Source: Fimbriimonadaceae bacterium (GTDB taxonomy: Bacteria > Armatimonadota > Fimbriimonadia > Fimbriimonadales > Fimbriimonadaceae). From it: a DNA stretch of 64,000 nt. The notes beneath the pieces were generated by a model, which was not told the origin of the DNA, made no database searches, and was given only the letters and a program-made list of their open reading frames with translations. The stretch's first letter is position 1; each line of letters starts with the position of its first letter. The DNA is taken from contig JAHBTD010000002.1 of the NCBI GenBank assembly GCA_019638775.1, positions 992,001-1,056,000 on the forward strand, in the 5' to 3' direction. This document shows positions 14,936-24,009 of this stretch, one piece after another. The position numbers and the translations under genes are program-made.

Positions 14936-16867
14936 TTGAACAATAAAGCTGCGCGAACATTTATTTTCTCTTTCCTGATCGTAGTTGTAGCGATTTTCCT
15001 ACTCCAATCGATGGGTAGTTCTTCGGGACTTCTCTCAGGCAAGAAAACCATCGAGATGGACATCTCCCGCTTTAAGCAGGAGATTCTTTCAAAGAACGTT
15101 AAGACGGCAGAGTGGCAGGGCTCTCAGATTGAGGGAACTCTCGTTGACACCTCCAACTACCGCACGAGCGCCTTTGAGGCCGGAAGTCCGGCGGGTATCG
15201 ATCTCCAAAAGCAGATGGATACGGCGGGCGTCAACTATAAGGTTGTCGGGCCCGGACCGGGCGCGACGATCATGACGGTCTTGTCGATTATCGGCTTCCC
15301 CATTGTCTTCTTGCTTCTCCTTTGGTTCTTCATCATCAAACCCGCTCAAATGGGCGGAAACCAAGCGATGAACTTTGGCAGGAGCAAGGCCAAGAGGGTT
15401 GGTGAGAACGCTCCCAAGGTCACTTTTGAAGACGTGGCTGGCATTGACGAAGCCAAGCAAGAGCTTTTTGAGATCGTGGACTTCCTGAAGAACACGAAGA
15501 AGTACACGGCGCTCGGGGCGAAGATCCCCAAGGGCGTTCTGCTTACCGGCCCTCCCGGAGTTGGAAAAACCCACCTTGCCCGTGCTATCGCCGGCGAAGC
15601 TGGTGTTCCCTTCTTCCATATCAGCGGTTCCGATTTTGTTGAGATGTTCGTCGGTGTAGGCGCTGCCCGAGTCCGCGATCTTTTTGAGACGGCAAAAGCC
15701 CACCGCCCGAGTGTTATCTTCGTGGATGAAATCGACGCTGTGGGACGTCAGCGTGGCGCAGGTCTTGGCGGAGGTCACGACGAGCGCGAGCAGACACTAA
15801 ACCAGCTTCTGGTTGAGATGGACGGTTTCGATGTCAACAGCGGCGTCATCATGATCGCGGCGACAAACCGCCCCGACGTTCTTGACCCCGCGCTCCTTCG
15901 TCCCGGACGATTCGATAGAAACATCGTCGTTGATGTGCCGGATGCAAACGGTCGCGAGTCAATCCTCAAGGTTCACGCCAAGGGTAAGCCTTTTGAAGCT
16001 GACATCGACCTTCGCAGAGTTGCCAAGCGTACTCCAGGATTCACTGGCGCAGACCTTGCCAATACCTTGAACGAATCGGCGCTTCTGGCGGCTCGCCGGA
16101 ACCACACAAAGATTCGTCAGTCGGACATCGAAGAGGCTCTGGATCGTGTCGTGGCAGGTCCTCAGCGCCTTAGCCGTGTGATCGACTCGCGAGAGCGAGA
16201 GATCATCGCCTACCATGAGGCTGGACACGCGGTTGTGGGCGAACTCTTAGAGCACAGCGATCCTGTTCATAAGGTCACGATTTTGCCACGCGGCATGTCG
16301 TTGGGTTCGACGTGGCAGATGCCCGAAGACGACAAGCATCTGGTCACCGAGCAGGAGTTGATTGACGATATCACATCTTTGCTGGGTGGACGCGTTGCCG
16401 AAGAGTTGGTTTACGATGAGGTCACGACTGGAGCAAGCAATGACCTTCAGCGTGTGACAGCGATCGCCCGAGCCATGGTCTGTGACTACGGCATGAGCGA
16501 GAAGCTCGGAACCCTTGCCATCGGCAGACGGGGACACAATCCGTTCCTCGGTCGAGACTATGCGATGGATGAGCGCAACTACTCGGAAGAGGTTGCGCGT
16601 ATGATCGACGAAGAGGTTCGCAACATCGTCGAGACTTGCCGTCAGCGCGCGATGGACCTTCTCACTCAGCATCGAGACAAGCTTGATCGAGTGGTGCAGG
16701 CTCTGCTCAGCCGAGAGACACTTGATCGCGAAGAGTTCACGGCCGTTATGGACGGACGCCCGATTCCTGAGAAAGAGGAAACGCCAGCGGCTCCTCCGGC
16801 CTCCACGGAGTCTGAGAAGGACTCGGAACCTGGAACAAAGACTTTGCCTAGATTTGAACCTGCATAA
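14936..16867 (+). CDS. ftsH: ATP-dependent zinc metalloprotease FtsH
   Basis: 643 residues starting at a TTG ([13 protein letters not shown]); no better start is in frame. It is a membrane-anchored AAA+ hexamer that degrades misfolded membrane proteins and regulatory substrates. Membrane spans lie at about residues 9-25 and 110-134. Walker A is GPPGVGKT (205-212), Walker B is VIFVDEIDA, and the second region of homology is [17 protein letters not shown]. The zinc motif HEAGH lies near residue 427. The C-terminal tail after residue 615 is Pro/Glu/Ser-rich. A strong terminator follows. Confidence 0.95.
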   Translation: MNNKAARTFIFSFLIVVVAIFLLQSMGSSSGLLSGKKTIEMDISRFKQEILSKNVKTAEWQGSQIEGTLVDTSNYRTSAFEAGSPAGIDLQKQMDTAGVNYKVVGPGPGATIMTVLSIIGFPIVFLLLLWFFIIKPAQMGGNQAMNFGRSKAKRVGENAPKVTFEDVAGIDEAKQELFEIVDFLKNTKKYTALGAKIPKGVLLTGPPGVGKTHLARAIAGEAGVPFFHISGSDFVEMFVGVGAARVRDLFETAKAHRPSVIFVDEIDAVGRQRGAGLGGGHDEREQTLNQLLVEMDGFDVNSGVIMIAATNRPDVLDPALLRPGRFDRNIVVDVPDANGRESILKVHAKGKPFEADIDLRRVAKRTPGFTGADLANTLNESALLAARRNHTKIRQSDIEEALDRVVAGPQRLSRVIDSREREIIAYHEAGHAVVGELLEHSDPVHKVTILPRGMSLGSTWQMPEDDKHLVTEQELIDDITSLLGGRVAEELVYDEVTTGASNDLQRVTAIARAMVCDYGMSEKLGTLAIGRRGHNPFLGRDYAMDERNYSEEVARMIDEEVRNIVETCRQRAMDLLTQHRDKLDRVVQALLSRETLDREEFTAVMDGRPIPEKEETPAAPPASTESEKDSEPGTKTLPRFEPA

Positions 16868-16884
16868 GGCAACCTGACGAAAGA

Positions 16885-16924
16885 GAAAAGCACTCCCGCT
16901 ATCACGGCAGGAGTGCTTTTTTGT
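16885..16924 (+). terminator. Intrinsic terminator of ftsH
   Basis: The stem AAAAGCACTCC (16887-16897) pairs with GGAGTGCTTTT. It is followed by further T residues and lies 18 bp after the ftsH stop. Confidence 0.9.
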
Positions 16925-17008
16925 TGCCCCTGCCTCCATCAAACCGAATCACGCCTCCGTGGACTGCCCACAGGCATGTCAATCGGCTAACATAAGGCTT
17001 ATAGCCCC

Positions 17009-17986
17009 ATGGCAAAGCCCTTCAACCCTGCTCCGCGCCCTAGCATCTCCAAAACAAGCATTTCTGTCTTCGACGAGTGCGAGCGCAAGTGGGCGTTGAT
17101 GTATGAGAAGTTCAAGACTCCACGAAGCATCCGGCGCGATGTCATCCTCCAGGCTAAGCTCATGCCCTTTAATGCCCTGGTCGGGCAAGTTGTCGATGAC
17201 ACTATTGGCTATGCTCTGAAGTACTACAAGAAGGAGCGGGCGTGGCGGACCGATCTTCATGAGGGTGCGCGCAAGCTTCTGCAGCAGTATTTCGACATTA
17301 CAGAAGAATGGATACGGTTCGCTGAGCTCAAGATTGAGCCCACCGAACATGCTCGGAATCATCCCCGACAGCCTATCGACGAGATCTTCTACAACGGCGA
17401 ACTCACGGAAGCCAAATACGATGCGCTGCTTGAGCAGGTCGATCGGTGTATTGACAACTTCATGGGATCTGAAGTTCCAGGGATCATCACCCAGTACGAT
17501 CCTAAGTTATGGGTGGATAACAAGGGTGAAACGCCTTGGTTTATGCACGGCGACGTGCCAGTGTATGCTAAGTTCGACCTTGCCATTCCTACTCCAGAAG
17601 CGGTGCTAATTTTCGATTGGAAGACTGGAAAAGTGAGCCCAGTTGCCGAAGAAGGCGTTCGGGATCAGTTGCACACCTACAGCGCCTACGCCATGTCCAC
17701 ATGGAGCGCAACGCCTGAGAGTTTAAAACTTGCAGCCGTTTGGCTTTCTACCGGAACAAACTGCATCGACTGGGTTAAATATGAACCCGAACGAACTGAA
17801 ACACTGCAAAACAAGTGGATCGAAAGGCACACGCTACTCAAAGAACGTGCAGGAGTTTATGAAAAAGATTGGGATTCTCTCTTTGGAATGTTCGACCTTA
17901 CCCAAGACATAAGACGTTGCAAGTACTGTCAATTTCATATATGTGAAGGATATAAGAGAGTTGTCAAGAATACCGAAGAGTATTAA
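17009..17986 (+). CDS. Stand-alone PD-(D/E)XK nuclease-like protein with Cys cluster
   Basis: 325 residues. The nuclease core is FDLAIPTPEAVLIFDWKTGK (Asp near 189, D-W-K near 202-204), matching motifs II and III of the RecB/Cas4 family, followed by QLHTYSAYA. One Cys near the N-terminus (Cys24 in FDECERKW) and three near the end (Cys304, Cys307, Cys312 in RRCKYCQFHICEGY) match the layout that holds a 4Fe-4S cluster in Cas4 and AddB. No helicase or cas gene is adjacent, so it acts alone or with distant partners. The last 80 codons and the downstream 150 bp are AT-rich compared with neighbours. Confidence 0.75.
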   Translation: MAKPFNPAPRPSISKTSISVFDECERKWALMYEKFKTPRSIRRDVILQAKLMPFNALVGQVVDDTIGYALKYYKKERAWRTDLHEGARKLLQQYFDITEEWIRFAELKIEPTEHARNHPRQPIDEIFYNGELTEAKYDALLEQVDRCIDNFMGSEVPGIITQYDPKLWVDNKGETPWFMHGDVPVYAKFDLAIPTPEAVLIFDWKTGKVSPVAEEGVRDQLHTYSAYAMSTWSATPESLKLAAVWLSTGTNCIDWVKYEPERTETLQNKWIERHTLLKERAGVYEKDWDSLFGMFDLTQDIRRCKYCQFHICEGYKRVVKNTEEY

Positions 17987-18143
17987 ATTATAAAACAACC
18001 TTCGAATGTATCTTTCCTAATCGTATTTCACCAAGTGATTTTGCCAGGATTCACTTATTGCGCAAAAAATGTTTAGAACACTATCCTCCATGTGGAACAA
18101 CCCATACAGAAGTCTCATTTTCGAGCCTTGAGGGGTTTATTCA

Positions 18144-19295
18144 ATGGAAGGTTATGGTGGTTACGATTTGGCGCCAACACGGGAGGCATTGGCGGTGGTA
18201 CCGAAACGGCTAGCGCAGGAAACGAAGCTCTTGCCGTTACGGTTAGAGGGCAATGTTCTGATTTGTGCCTCGTGTTCTTCAATCAATTTATGGGATGTTG
18301 CACGGCTGCGCCAGGAACTCGGGCGTGACGTACGCGTCGAAGTTGCCGACGAGATCGACATCCAGATGGCGCTGGACCGCGTCTACAAAGCGGAGCAGTA
18401 CTGCGAGACCGACCTACTTATCGAGTCCGTCAGTGAAAAGCCCGCCAAGTTCAAAATGCCAGAGGCTGGAGACACCGCTTTTAACCATCCAGCCGCGACA
18501 ATGCGGGTCTTGGCCGTATCCGGCGGTAAGGGTGGAGTCGGTAAAACGACAGTCGCAGCCAACCTTGCTGTATCGCTCGCTAAGCTTGGCTATAAGATTG
18601 GCATTATTGACTGCGATTTTGGCTTGTCAAACCTCCACGTTATGCTTGGGCTAAAGCCCAAACACCACATCGGACACGTGCTGAAAGGCGAACAAGGGCT
18701 TTTTCAGGCAATGACCGAAGGGCCAATCGGAATCCGAGTCCTTGCGGGCGTAAACGGCGCCTCCGATCTGGTAGACATCACCTACGAGAATTTTGAAAGC
18801 GTCAACGCCGGGTTTGAGAATGTGGTCGGCCTCTTCGACTACCTCATCCTCGACACAGCGGCTGGCATCCACTCTGGAGTTCTATCAATGCTCGAGGCGG
18901 CGGACGAAGTCATCCTCGTCCTCACGCCCGAGCCTGCCAGCGTTCAAGATGCATACGTTACGGCACGCGTCCTTGGTGAAAGGCGCCCCGAAGCCAAGGT
19001 GAGCTGTATCGTCAACGAAGTCAAGACTGACGCTCAGGCACGCGAGGTCTACGCGAAGTTCCATACTTTCGTGAGCCTGTATGTAGGCGGAAAGCCGAAG
19101 CTCCTTGGCAGTATTGCCAAAGATGAATCGGTTCAGCGAGCCACGGCAAGCCGAGTCCCGTACGTATTGTCTGAGGCAAACTCGAAGGCGGCACGAAACA
19201 TGGACGGCATCGCCCGAAAAATCGCGAACCTTCCTCCTGCGCCCGAAATCGACGGCGGTTGGTTCAAGCGGCTGTTTGCGCGCGATGCGGCGTAG
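18144..19295 (+). CDS. MinD/FlhG-like ATPase fused to a T2SS-E N-terminal domain
   Basis: 383 residues. Residues about 8-85 match the GspE/MshE N-terminal fold (LLPLRLEGNVLICASCS, LRQELGRDVRVEVADEIDIQMALDRVY). From residue 120 a ParA/MinD ATPase follows, with the deviant Walker A SGGKGGVGKTT (126-136), IIDCDFGLSNLHVMLGL for A', and LILDTAAG as Walker B. No C-terminal amphipathic MinD helix is obvious. MshEN domains bind c-di-GMP in some secretion ATPases. The fusion suggests a cell-position ATPase for pili, flagella or secretion machines. The start has GAGGGG upstream. Confidence 0.85.
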   Translation: MEGYGGYDLAPTREALAVVPKRLAQETKLLPLRLEGNVLICASCSSINLWDVARLRQELGRDVRVEVADEIDIQMALDRVYKAEQYCETDLLIESVSEKPAKFKMPEAGDTAFNHPAATMRVLAVSGGKGGVGKTTVAANLAVSLAKLGYKIGIIDCDFGLSNLHVMLGLKPKHHIGHVLKGEQGLFQAMTEGPIGIRVLAGVNGASDLVDITYENFESVNAGFENVVGLFDYLILDTAAGIHSGVLSMLEAADEVILVLTPEPASVQDAYVTARVLGERRPEAKVSCIVNEVKTDAQAREVYAKFHTFVSLYVGGKPKLLGSIAKDESVQRATASRVPYVLSEANSKAARNMDGIARKIANLPPAPEIDGGWFKRLFARDAA

Positions 19296-19441
19296 TGAGT
19301 AGAAAGTCGTGAGTCGTGGGCGTTTGCAACACGGGTTCACTCAAGATCTTAAATACCGAACTGGGTGGGCAACTTCTGGTTGCCCACCCAGTTTTCTTGA
19401 GTCGCGTTCCGACTTACTCTTCGCGGCTCACGATTTGCCGC
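19295..19441. repeat. Degenerate 7-bp units flanking a terminator
   Basis: Right after the MinD-like gene come units GTGAGTA, GAAAGTC, GTGAGTC, GTGGGCG (19295-19322). On the other side of the terminator, related units lie in the opposite orientation (about 19397-19440). The phase is 7 bp. The match between units is weak, so this assignment is tentative. Confidence 0.4.
19359..19397 (+). terminator. Strong intrinsic terminator
   Basis: A 15-bp perfect stem AACTGGGTGGGCAAC (19359-19373) pairs with GTTGCCCACCCAGTT (19379-19393), with loop TTCTG and a short T-run. It separates the MinD-like gene from the convergent cyclophilin gene. Confidence 0.9.
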
Positions 19442-20140
19442 TTACTTCAGAGGCCACTTCTCGATCTTTGCCGACTTCAAAGTAACCGGGTTCACTGGCA
19501 CGGAGTTCTCGCCTGAAGGGCTGCGCGTCACAGCAGCTTCGGCAATCTTATCGACAGTGTCCATCCCCTCAATGACATACCCAAACGCCGAGTATTGGCC
19601 GTTTAAGTTTGCGTTCTCGCCGTGCATGATGAAGAACTGGCTGCCTGCCGAATTTGCCTCAGGGCCCCGCGCCATGCTCAAAATGCCACGCTTGTGCTCG
19701 ACATCGTTGAACTCAGCATTCACTCGCTCGGAAGGTCCGCCAGTGCCCCAAGTGGAAGGATCGCCGTTCTTTGTATTTGGGTCGCCGCCCTGGATCATGA
19801 ATCCGGACATGACACGGTGAAATTTCGTTCCATCGTAGTAGCCCTTCTTGGCGAGCTTGATAAAATTCTCGACGTGCTTCGGAGCTTTGTCGCGCAGGAA
19901 ACCAAGAACGATTCTGCCCTCATCAGTCTCGACGATGGCGACTTCTTCCCCGTCCTTTGGCGTTGCGATGGGAGTGTAGGGGGCTGCAGCCGGCTTTTGT
20001 TCCGGCTCGTCCTTATCTTGCGAGCTTGTATTCATTGACGTTGAGCTTGAGGCGCTCTCTGGATAGAGAGAGCTGTTGTCTGCTGGCTGGCACCCAACGA
20101 GGGCCAGACTGAGAATTGATAGTGTTAGCAATGCTTTCAT
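19442..20140 (-). CDS. Cyclophilin-type peptidyl-prolyl isomerase lipoprotein
   Basis: 232 residues. The N-terminus is a lipoprotein signal with lipobox LVGC (Cys17), followed by a Ser/Pro/Glu-rich linker to about residue 60. The cyclophilin domain shows KFHRVMSGFMIQGGDP with the catalytic Arg, a Gly-Ser-Gln-Phe-Phe segment (AGSQFFIMHG), and NGQYSAFGYVIEGMDTVDKI. It catalyses proline isomerisation for proteins outside the cytoplasm. purM lies upstream on the same strand with a 25-bp gap. Confidence 0.93.
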   Translation of the reverse strand: MKALLTLSILSLALVGCQPADNSSLYPESASSSTSMNTSSQDKDEPEQKPAAAPYTPIATPKDGEEVAIVETDEGRIVLGFLRDKAPKHVENFIKLAKKGYYDGTKFHRVMSGFMIQGGDPNTKNGDPSTWGTGGPSERVNAEFNDVEHKRGILSMARGPEANSAGSQFFIMHGENANLNGQYSAFGYVIEGMDTVDKIAEAAVTRSPSGENSVPVNPVTLKSAKIEKWPLK

Positions 20141-20165
20141 AGTTACAGAACCTATACGTAATAAC

Positions 20166-21206
20166 TTAAATCACTTGCACATCGTGCGCCCCATTTTGCA
20201 AAGTTCCGATTACTGCAGCCGCTTCACCGGCCTGCGTCAATCGTTGGACGACAGCCGCGCCGTGGTCTTTGTCCACCAGCAGCACCATGCCAATCCCCAT
20301 GTTGAAAATCCTATACATCTCCGGCTCTGGCACATTGCCAAGCTCGCGAATGAGGCTGAAAATGGGCTGAGGCGTCCAGGCACGCTTGTCGATCAACACC
20401 TGCATATCTGAAGACAGAACACGTGGGATGTTGTCGAAAAAGCCTCCGCCGGTGATGTGGGCGGCGGCATTGATAGCCGCTCCCTCCTCAATCAACGGTA
20501 GAAGCGCTTTGAGATAGCACTTGTGAGGGCGCAGCAGCTCTTCGCCGATCGTTGTGTTCAGACCAGGGACCAAATCCTTCGTGGACATACCGCCCATCTC
20601 AAAGAGCGCACGGCGAGCAAGAGAATAACCGTTCGTGTGCAGGCCGTTGCTTGCAAGGCCGATCACGACGTCGCCAACTTGCACTTTCTGGCGTGGCAGC
20701 TTCTTTTCGGCATCGACAATGCCAACGACCGTTCCAACGATATCGATCTCATCGTCGTGATAGACGTCGGGCATCTCGGCGGTTTCACCGCCAATCAGGG
20801 CAACATCGGTCTCTTTGCATGCGGCGGCCATGCCTCGCAGCACCTGCTCAAAAACCTCCCCTCTGAGCCGTGACGTCCCGTAGTAATCGAGGAAGAAGAG
20901 TGGTTTTGCTCCTTGGCAAAGGATGTCGTTGATACAATGATTGACGATATCGTGGCCGAGGCCTTCGAACTCACCAACCATCGCGGCGACCTTCGTTTTG
21001 GTGCCGATGCCGTCGATGCTGCTGACCAGGATTGGGCGTTCATAGTCGCCGAAGGAAGCTCGGTACAAAGCTCCAAAACCGCCAACTCCACCGAGAACGT
21101 TTTCGTTGTGCGTATCCTGAATCTCACCGACAACCGCCCGGAGCGCTCGCTGTGCCTCGTCGATATCGACTCCGGCGGAGCGATACGTCATCTGCTGGTC
21201 GGACAT
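20166..21206 (-). CDS. purM: Phosphoribosylformylglycinamidine cyclo-ligase (AIR synthetase)
   Basis: 346 residues, the usual length. It closes the imidazole ring in purine synthesis, using ATP. Family landmarks are YRSAGVDIDEAQRAL at the start, LVSSIDGIGTKTKVA, HDIVNHCINDILCQGAKPLFFLDY, ALIGGETAEMPDVY, IGLASNGLHTNGYSLAR and AHITGGGFFDNIPRVL. Both N- and C-terminal AIRS domains are complete. No other pur genes are nearby. Confidence 0.96.
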   Translation of the reverse strand: MSDQQMTYRSAGVDIDEAQRALRAVVGEIQDTHNENVLGGVGGFGALYRASFGDYERPILVSSIDGIGTKTKVAAMVGEFEGLGHDIVNHCINDILCQGAKPLFFLDYYGTSRLRGEVFEQVLRGMAAACKETDVALIGGETAEMPDVYHDDEIDIVGTVVGIVDAEKKLPRQKVQVGDVVIGLASNGLHTNGYSLARRALFEMGGMSTKDLVPGLNTTIGEELLRPHKCYLKALLPLIEEGAAINAAAHITGGGFFDNIPRVLSSDMQVLIDKRAWTPQPIFSLIRELGNVPEPEMYRIFNMGIGMVLLVDKDHGAAVVQRLTQAGEAAAVIGTLQNGAHDVQVI

Positions 21207-21304
21207 GGTTCAGACTTTACCCGTCGGGGCTTGGTTTCAAACCAAAAACCGGATAGAAGACCCGCCAGTGAGGGTTAGCCTTCGCCCAGTACAATAGCAA
21301 TAAG

Positions 21305-21628
21305 ATGCCGACACCTGAGATAACCCCGATTGCGCTCAAAGCCGAGCTTGATGCGGGCAAGAAACTCTACTTGCTGGATGTTCGCGAAGCCCACGAATTG
21401 CAGATATCGAGGCTTGAAATCGATACGCATATCCCGATGGGCGAAATCGCTGACAGGGTTGGCGAGCTCGATGCGGATGCGGATATCGTCGTCATTTGCC
21501 GCTCTGGGGCGCGGTCACAGCGTGTCACCCAGTTTCTCCTTGCGAGCGGGTTTCGAAACGTTCGAAATCTTGCATCTGGGATGAATGGTTGGGCGGAAAC
21601 CGTCGATCCCAGCCTTGAGCAATATTAA
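21305..21628 (+). CDS. Rhodanese-like sulfurtransferase
   Basis: 107 residues, one rhodanese domain. LLDVREAHELQISRL is the conserved N-terminal strand, and the active Cys is in VVICRSGARSQRVTQFL. The loop CRSGAR is typical of GlpE/YgaP-type single-domain enzymes that carry persulfide sulfur. The C-terminal NVRNLASGMNGWAE is the family ending. The gene stands alone between purM (divergent) and the diguanylate cyclase (convergent). Confidence 0.92.
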   Translation: MPTPEITPIALKAELDAGKKLYLLDVREAHELQISRLEIDTHIPMGEIADRVGELDADADIVVICRSGARSQRVTQFLLASGFRNVRNLASGMNGWAETVDPSLEQY

Positions 21629-21630
21629 GC

Positions 21631-21673
21631 CCCTTCATCGACAACGTTGAAGATGTGCCGACGAAGGGGTAGG
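21631..21673. terminator. Hairpin between convergent genes
   Basis: CCCCTTCATCG at about 21631-21641 pairs, with one mismatch, to CGACGAAGGGG near 21660-21670. It is not followed by a clear T-run. Its place between the rhodanese and GGDEF stops suggests a shared terminator. Confidence 0.5.
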
Positions 21674-21699
21674 TGGAGTCTATTCTTGAACTGCGGCTG

Positions 21700-22833
21700 C
21701 TACAGACACGCCGTTTCCGGCTTTGCCATGATTACGGCTTGAATCTGCCCGGTCGATCTCTTGCGCTCATACAACCGTTCGTCGGCTTTGCGCAACAGGG
21801 TCTCGAAGTCGCGCCCGTCCTGATGTAGTTCGGCGATGCCGTAGGTCATCGTTCGTTCCCAACCGAAGTACAGCATATGCCGCAGGAACCGGTCAGATCC
21901 TCGATCAAGCATCTTCGTGGCCTCTTCGGCGGTGGCGTCGGTAAAGATCGCGACGAACTCGTCTCCGCCAAGCCGTGCGACTGCTCCTTTGTCTCCAATC
22001 GAAGCCTCCAGCTTTCTCGCCAGAGTTCGCAGGGCCATGTCGCCGAAGGCGTGACCGAACGAGTCGTTAAGGAGCTTGAAACGGTCGCAGTCGATGACGG
22101 CGACGATAATGTCGCCCTTTTCGGCGGTCGCCCGACTGATCTCTTCCGTAGCAAATTCGACGATTGCCGCACGGTTTTTCAGGCCCGTCAGTGAGTCTGT
22201 GCTCGCCCGCTGCTCAGCGCGCTTGAGCCGCGTTTCAATGTGGGCGATGAAGAACATAATGACGGTGAGCGTTGACAGGCGCACGATGGTTGTGTGGCTG
22301 AACCCACCGCCGTCGAGGGTTCCTCGCAGCGAATCGGCATGGTTCATCGCGATGGTGGTGAGCGCCACCGACAATAGCCCGGAGAGCGGTCCTCCCAACC
22401 GCGTGGCGAGCCAAATCGGGACTACATAAGCCATCGTCAGGCCGTCGGACAGTCCCATGGCGCTGTGAATCAGCATCAACAGTCCGAGGGCGATCACGGA
22501 AACAAGAGTTGCACGCGCTGATGCGTGGGCGAGCAGCCAGCGGTACACCGCAGTGAGGCTGCTCACAAGATACCGCGTGGGCGCAAATTGTCGAAGTGGA
22601 CAGCGTCGAATTGCTTTCGGCGCTATCCATAAGTCGGTGTCCTTGCTTGCCGCACTTCGAAGCGCTTTGGGACGGAACTTCCGAGGAAGTCCTGCAAACC
22701 AATAGTAAACGCTCTCCGCACGATCGCAAAGTCGATCAAACCAAAAGCCAGCGCGCGGGCCGAGGTCCGCCAGCCGGTCAAGCCGCCCTTTGACCCCGCC
22801 GACTCCATTTTTATGGGGCATCAAAGGTTTCAT
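21700..22833 (-). CDS. Membrane-anchored diguanylate cyclase (GGDEF)
   Basis: 377 residues. Residues about 100-210 hold four to five membrane spans (from TLVSVIALGLLMLIHSAMGL onward). A cytoplasmic GGDEF domain covers residues 218-375: STDSLTGLKNRAAIVEF, VAVIDCDRFKLLNDSFGHAFGD and the active loop RLGGDEFVAIF. It makes c-di-GMP from two GTP. No RxxD inhibitory site could be found before the GGDEF loop. The first 95 residues are basic and soluble. The start has AAAAGGGG upstream. Confidence 0.9.
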   Translation of the reverse strand: MKPLMPHKNGVGGVKGRLDRLADLGPRAGFWFDRLCDRAESVYYWFAGLPRKFRPKALRSAASKDTDLWIAPKAIRRCPLRQFAPTRYLVSSLTAVYRWLLAHASARATLVSVIALGLLMLIHSAMGLSDGLTMAYVVPIWLATRLGGPLSGLLSVALTTIAMNHADSLRGTLDGGGFSHTTIVRLSTLTVIMFFIAHIETRLKRAEQRASTDSLTGLKNRAAIVEFATEEISRATAEKGDIIVAVIDCDRFKLLNDSFGHAFGDMALRTLARKLEASIGDKGAVARLGGDEFVAIFTDATAEEATKMLDRGSDRFLRHMLYFGWERTMTYGIAELHQDGRDFETLLRKADERLYERKRSTGQIQAVIMAKPETACL

Positions 22834-22975
22834 ACACCCCTTTTATCGGTATTCCTCAGGTTTTACTTGAGGTTTTCACCTTGCGAAAGTTAGAGCAACT
22901 TTTCAACATTTCCACATTCTTGGGGGAAACCTTGTTCTCTCTTTTGCCCGTGTTGAAGTCTCTGGGGTGGGTTGT

Positions 22976-23440
22976 TTAAGAATGGGAGCCTGTGCTTTCA
23001 AGATTTTGATGAGGCTGTGGAAAGGATTGCAGCCGAATCAAACAGTAGAGCGCGATGAGTGCGCAGATTCCAACGACAACAAGCCTTTGTAATAGATCTT
23101 CCAGACTCTTGGCTGGGTGGTGTCTGCCATGATCTACAGAGTCCCAAACGACTGTAGAGAATAGATAGAGCGCGGTACCGGCCCACACATATTTCGACGC
23201 CAGCAATCCCCAACGTTTACTTAAGAGGACTCCAAAAAGAGGAATGAGGGGCAAGGAGACGAGCAGAAGGAGTCCACCGTCGTGGGTGTGCGTGGACTGC
23301 ATCCGGAATTTGACAACTTCCGCGAGGAGTCGGCAAAGGAACACAATCAATGGTCCAGCAATCAGGATGTCCAGCCAATAGAGACGACTTGGCGACCCAA
23401 TCTGCCGAGCCCTGCTTTCCGACACAGATTCCGGCCCCAT
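22976..23440 (-). CDS. Small membrane protein, unknown (copy A)
   Basis: 154 residues with four predicted spans (about 22-40, 56-75, 82-100 and 120-138). The pattern DILIAGPLIVFLCRL...LIPLFGVLLSKRWGLLASKYVWAGTALY resembles the protein at 24010 (LAIAGPIALFHLCR...TIPLFWVIAGQRWALIMSAVLWSVRL), so the two may be diverged paralogs. A His-rich loop HGRHHP lies before the last span. It is not recognised as a known family. Confidence 0.55.
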   Translation of the reverse strand: MGPESVSESRARQIGSPSRLYWLDILIAGPLIVFLCRLLAEVVKFRMQSTHTHDGGLLLLVSLPLIPLFGVLLSKRWGLLASKYVWAGTALYLFSTVVWDSVDHGRHHPAKSLEDLLQRLVVVGICALIALYCLIRLQSFPQPHQNLESTGSHS

Positions 23441-23529
23441 AAACTCTATGATATCAAACGTTTTGTCGTTGCCTAGCAGAGTGATGTCGTTGGACTAAAC
23501 TGACTCTCAACTCTACAGTTTGCGACAAG

Positions 23530-23970
23530 CTATTTGTCCTTGGTCTTTCGCCAAGCTGAACGAACTTGTGTATGCTTGCGGAGCTTTCGAAACTCGGTGA
23601 CGCCCATACTTGGTGGCCCGCTGCTCTGAGAATAAGGGAATGTAATATGAATCTTCCCGTCCTCATCGACTTTTGCAAACCGATCTGATTCAAACACAAC
23701 ACAACTAAGCAAGCGCATGTTGGTCTGTAGGTCTAAGACTAGCGATCCGCCCCCAATGTACGGAGAGAGTTCAAGAGCGTGGATCATTCCATCTTCAAGA
23801 TCAGCAAGATCACATTGGGCAAGCTTCTTGAATCGCGAGATTAGTAAGTTTGCCGACTTCGTGTCATTCTCTTTGATCTCTGTTGCCCAAGGTCCTTCAC
23901 GCAGCAAGCTGCTGATCTCTTCAACAGTCAAGGGTTTAGTAAGGACTACCCCAACTAGAAACGCAAGCAT
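23530..23970 (-). CDS. Hypothetical protein
   Basis: 146 residues. The N-terminus MLAFLVGVVLTKPLTVEEI is hydrophobic enough for a signal or anchor. The rest is soluble with mixed alpha/beta character (RFKKLAQCDLADLEDGMIHAL, GGGSLVLDLQTNMRLLSCVVFES, KIHITFPYSQSSG). The C-terminus is basic. It lies between two small membrane-protein genes on the same strand. No family was recognised. Confidence 0.5.
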   Translation of the reverse strand: MLAFLVGVVLTKPLTVEEISSLLREGPWATEIKENDTKSANLLISRFKKLAQCDLADLEDGMIHALELSPYIGGGSLVLDLQTNMRLLSCVVFESDRFAKVDEDGKIHITFPYSQSSGPPSMGVTEFRKLRKHTQVRSAWRKTKDK

Positions 23971-24009
23971 TTGATTTCACCTCAAAGAAAGTAAAACAGC
24001 GAGCACGAA

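Noticed and set aside
17009-17986. cas4 gene of a CRISPR system
   Set aside because: The Cys and nuclease layout fits, but no cas genes or repeats lie within the window, so only a general PD-(D/E)XK call is supported.
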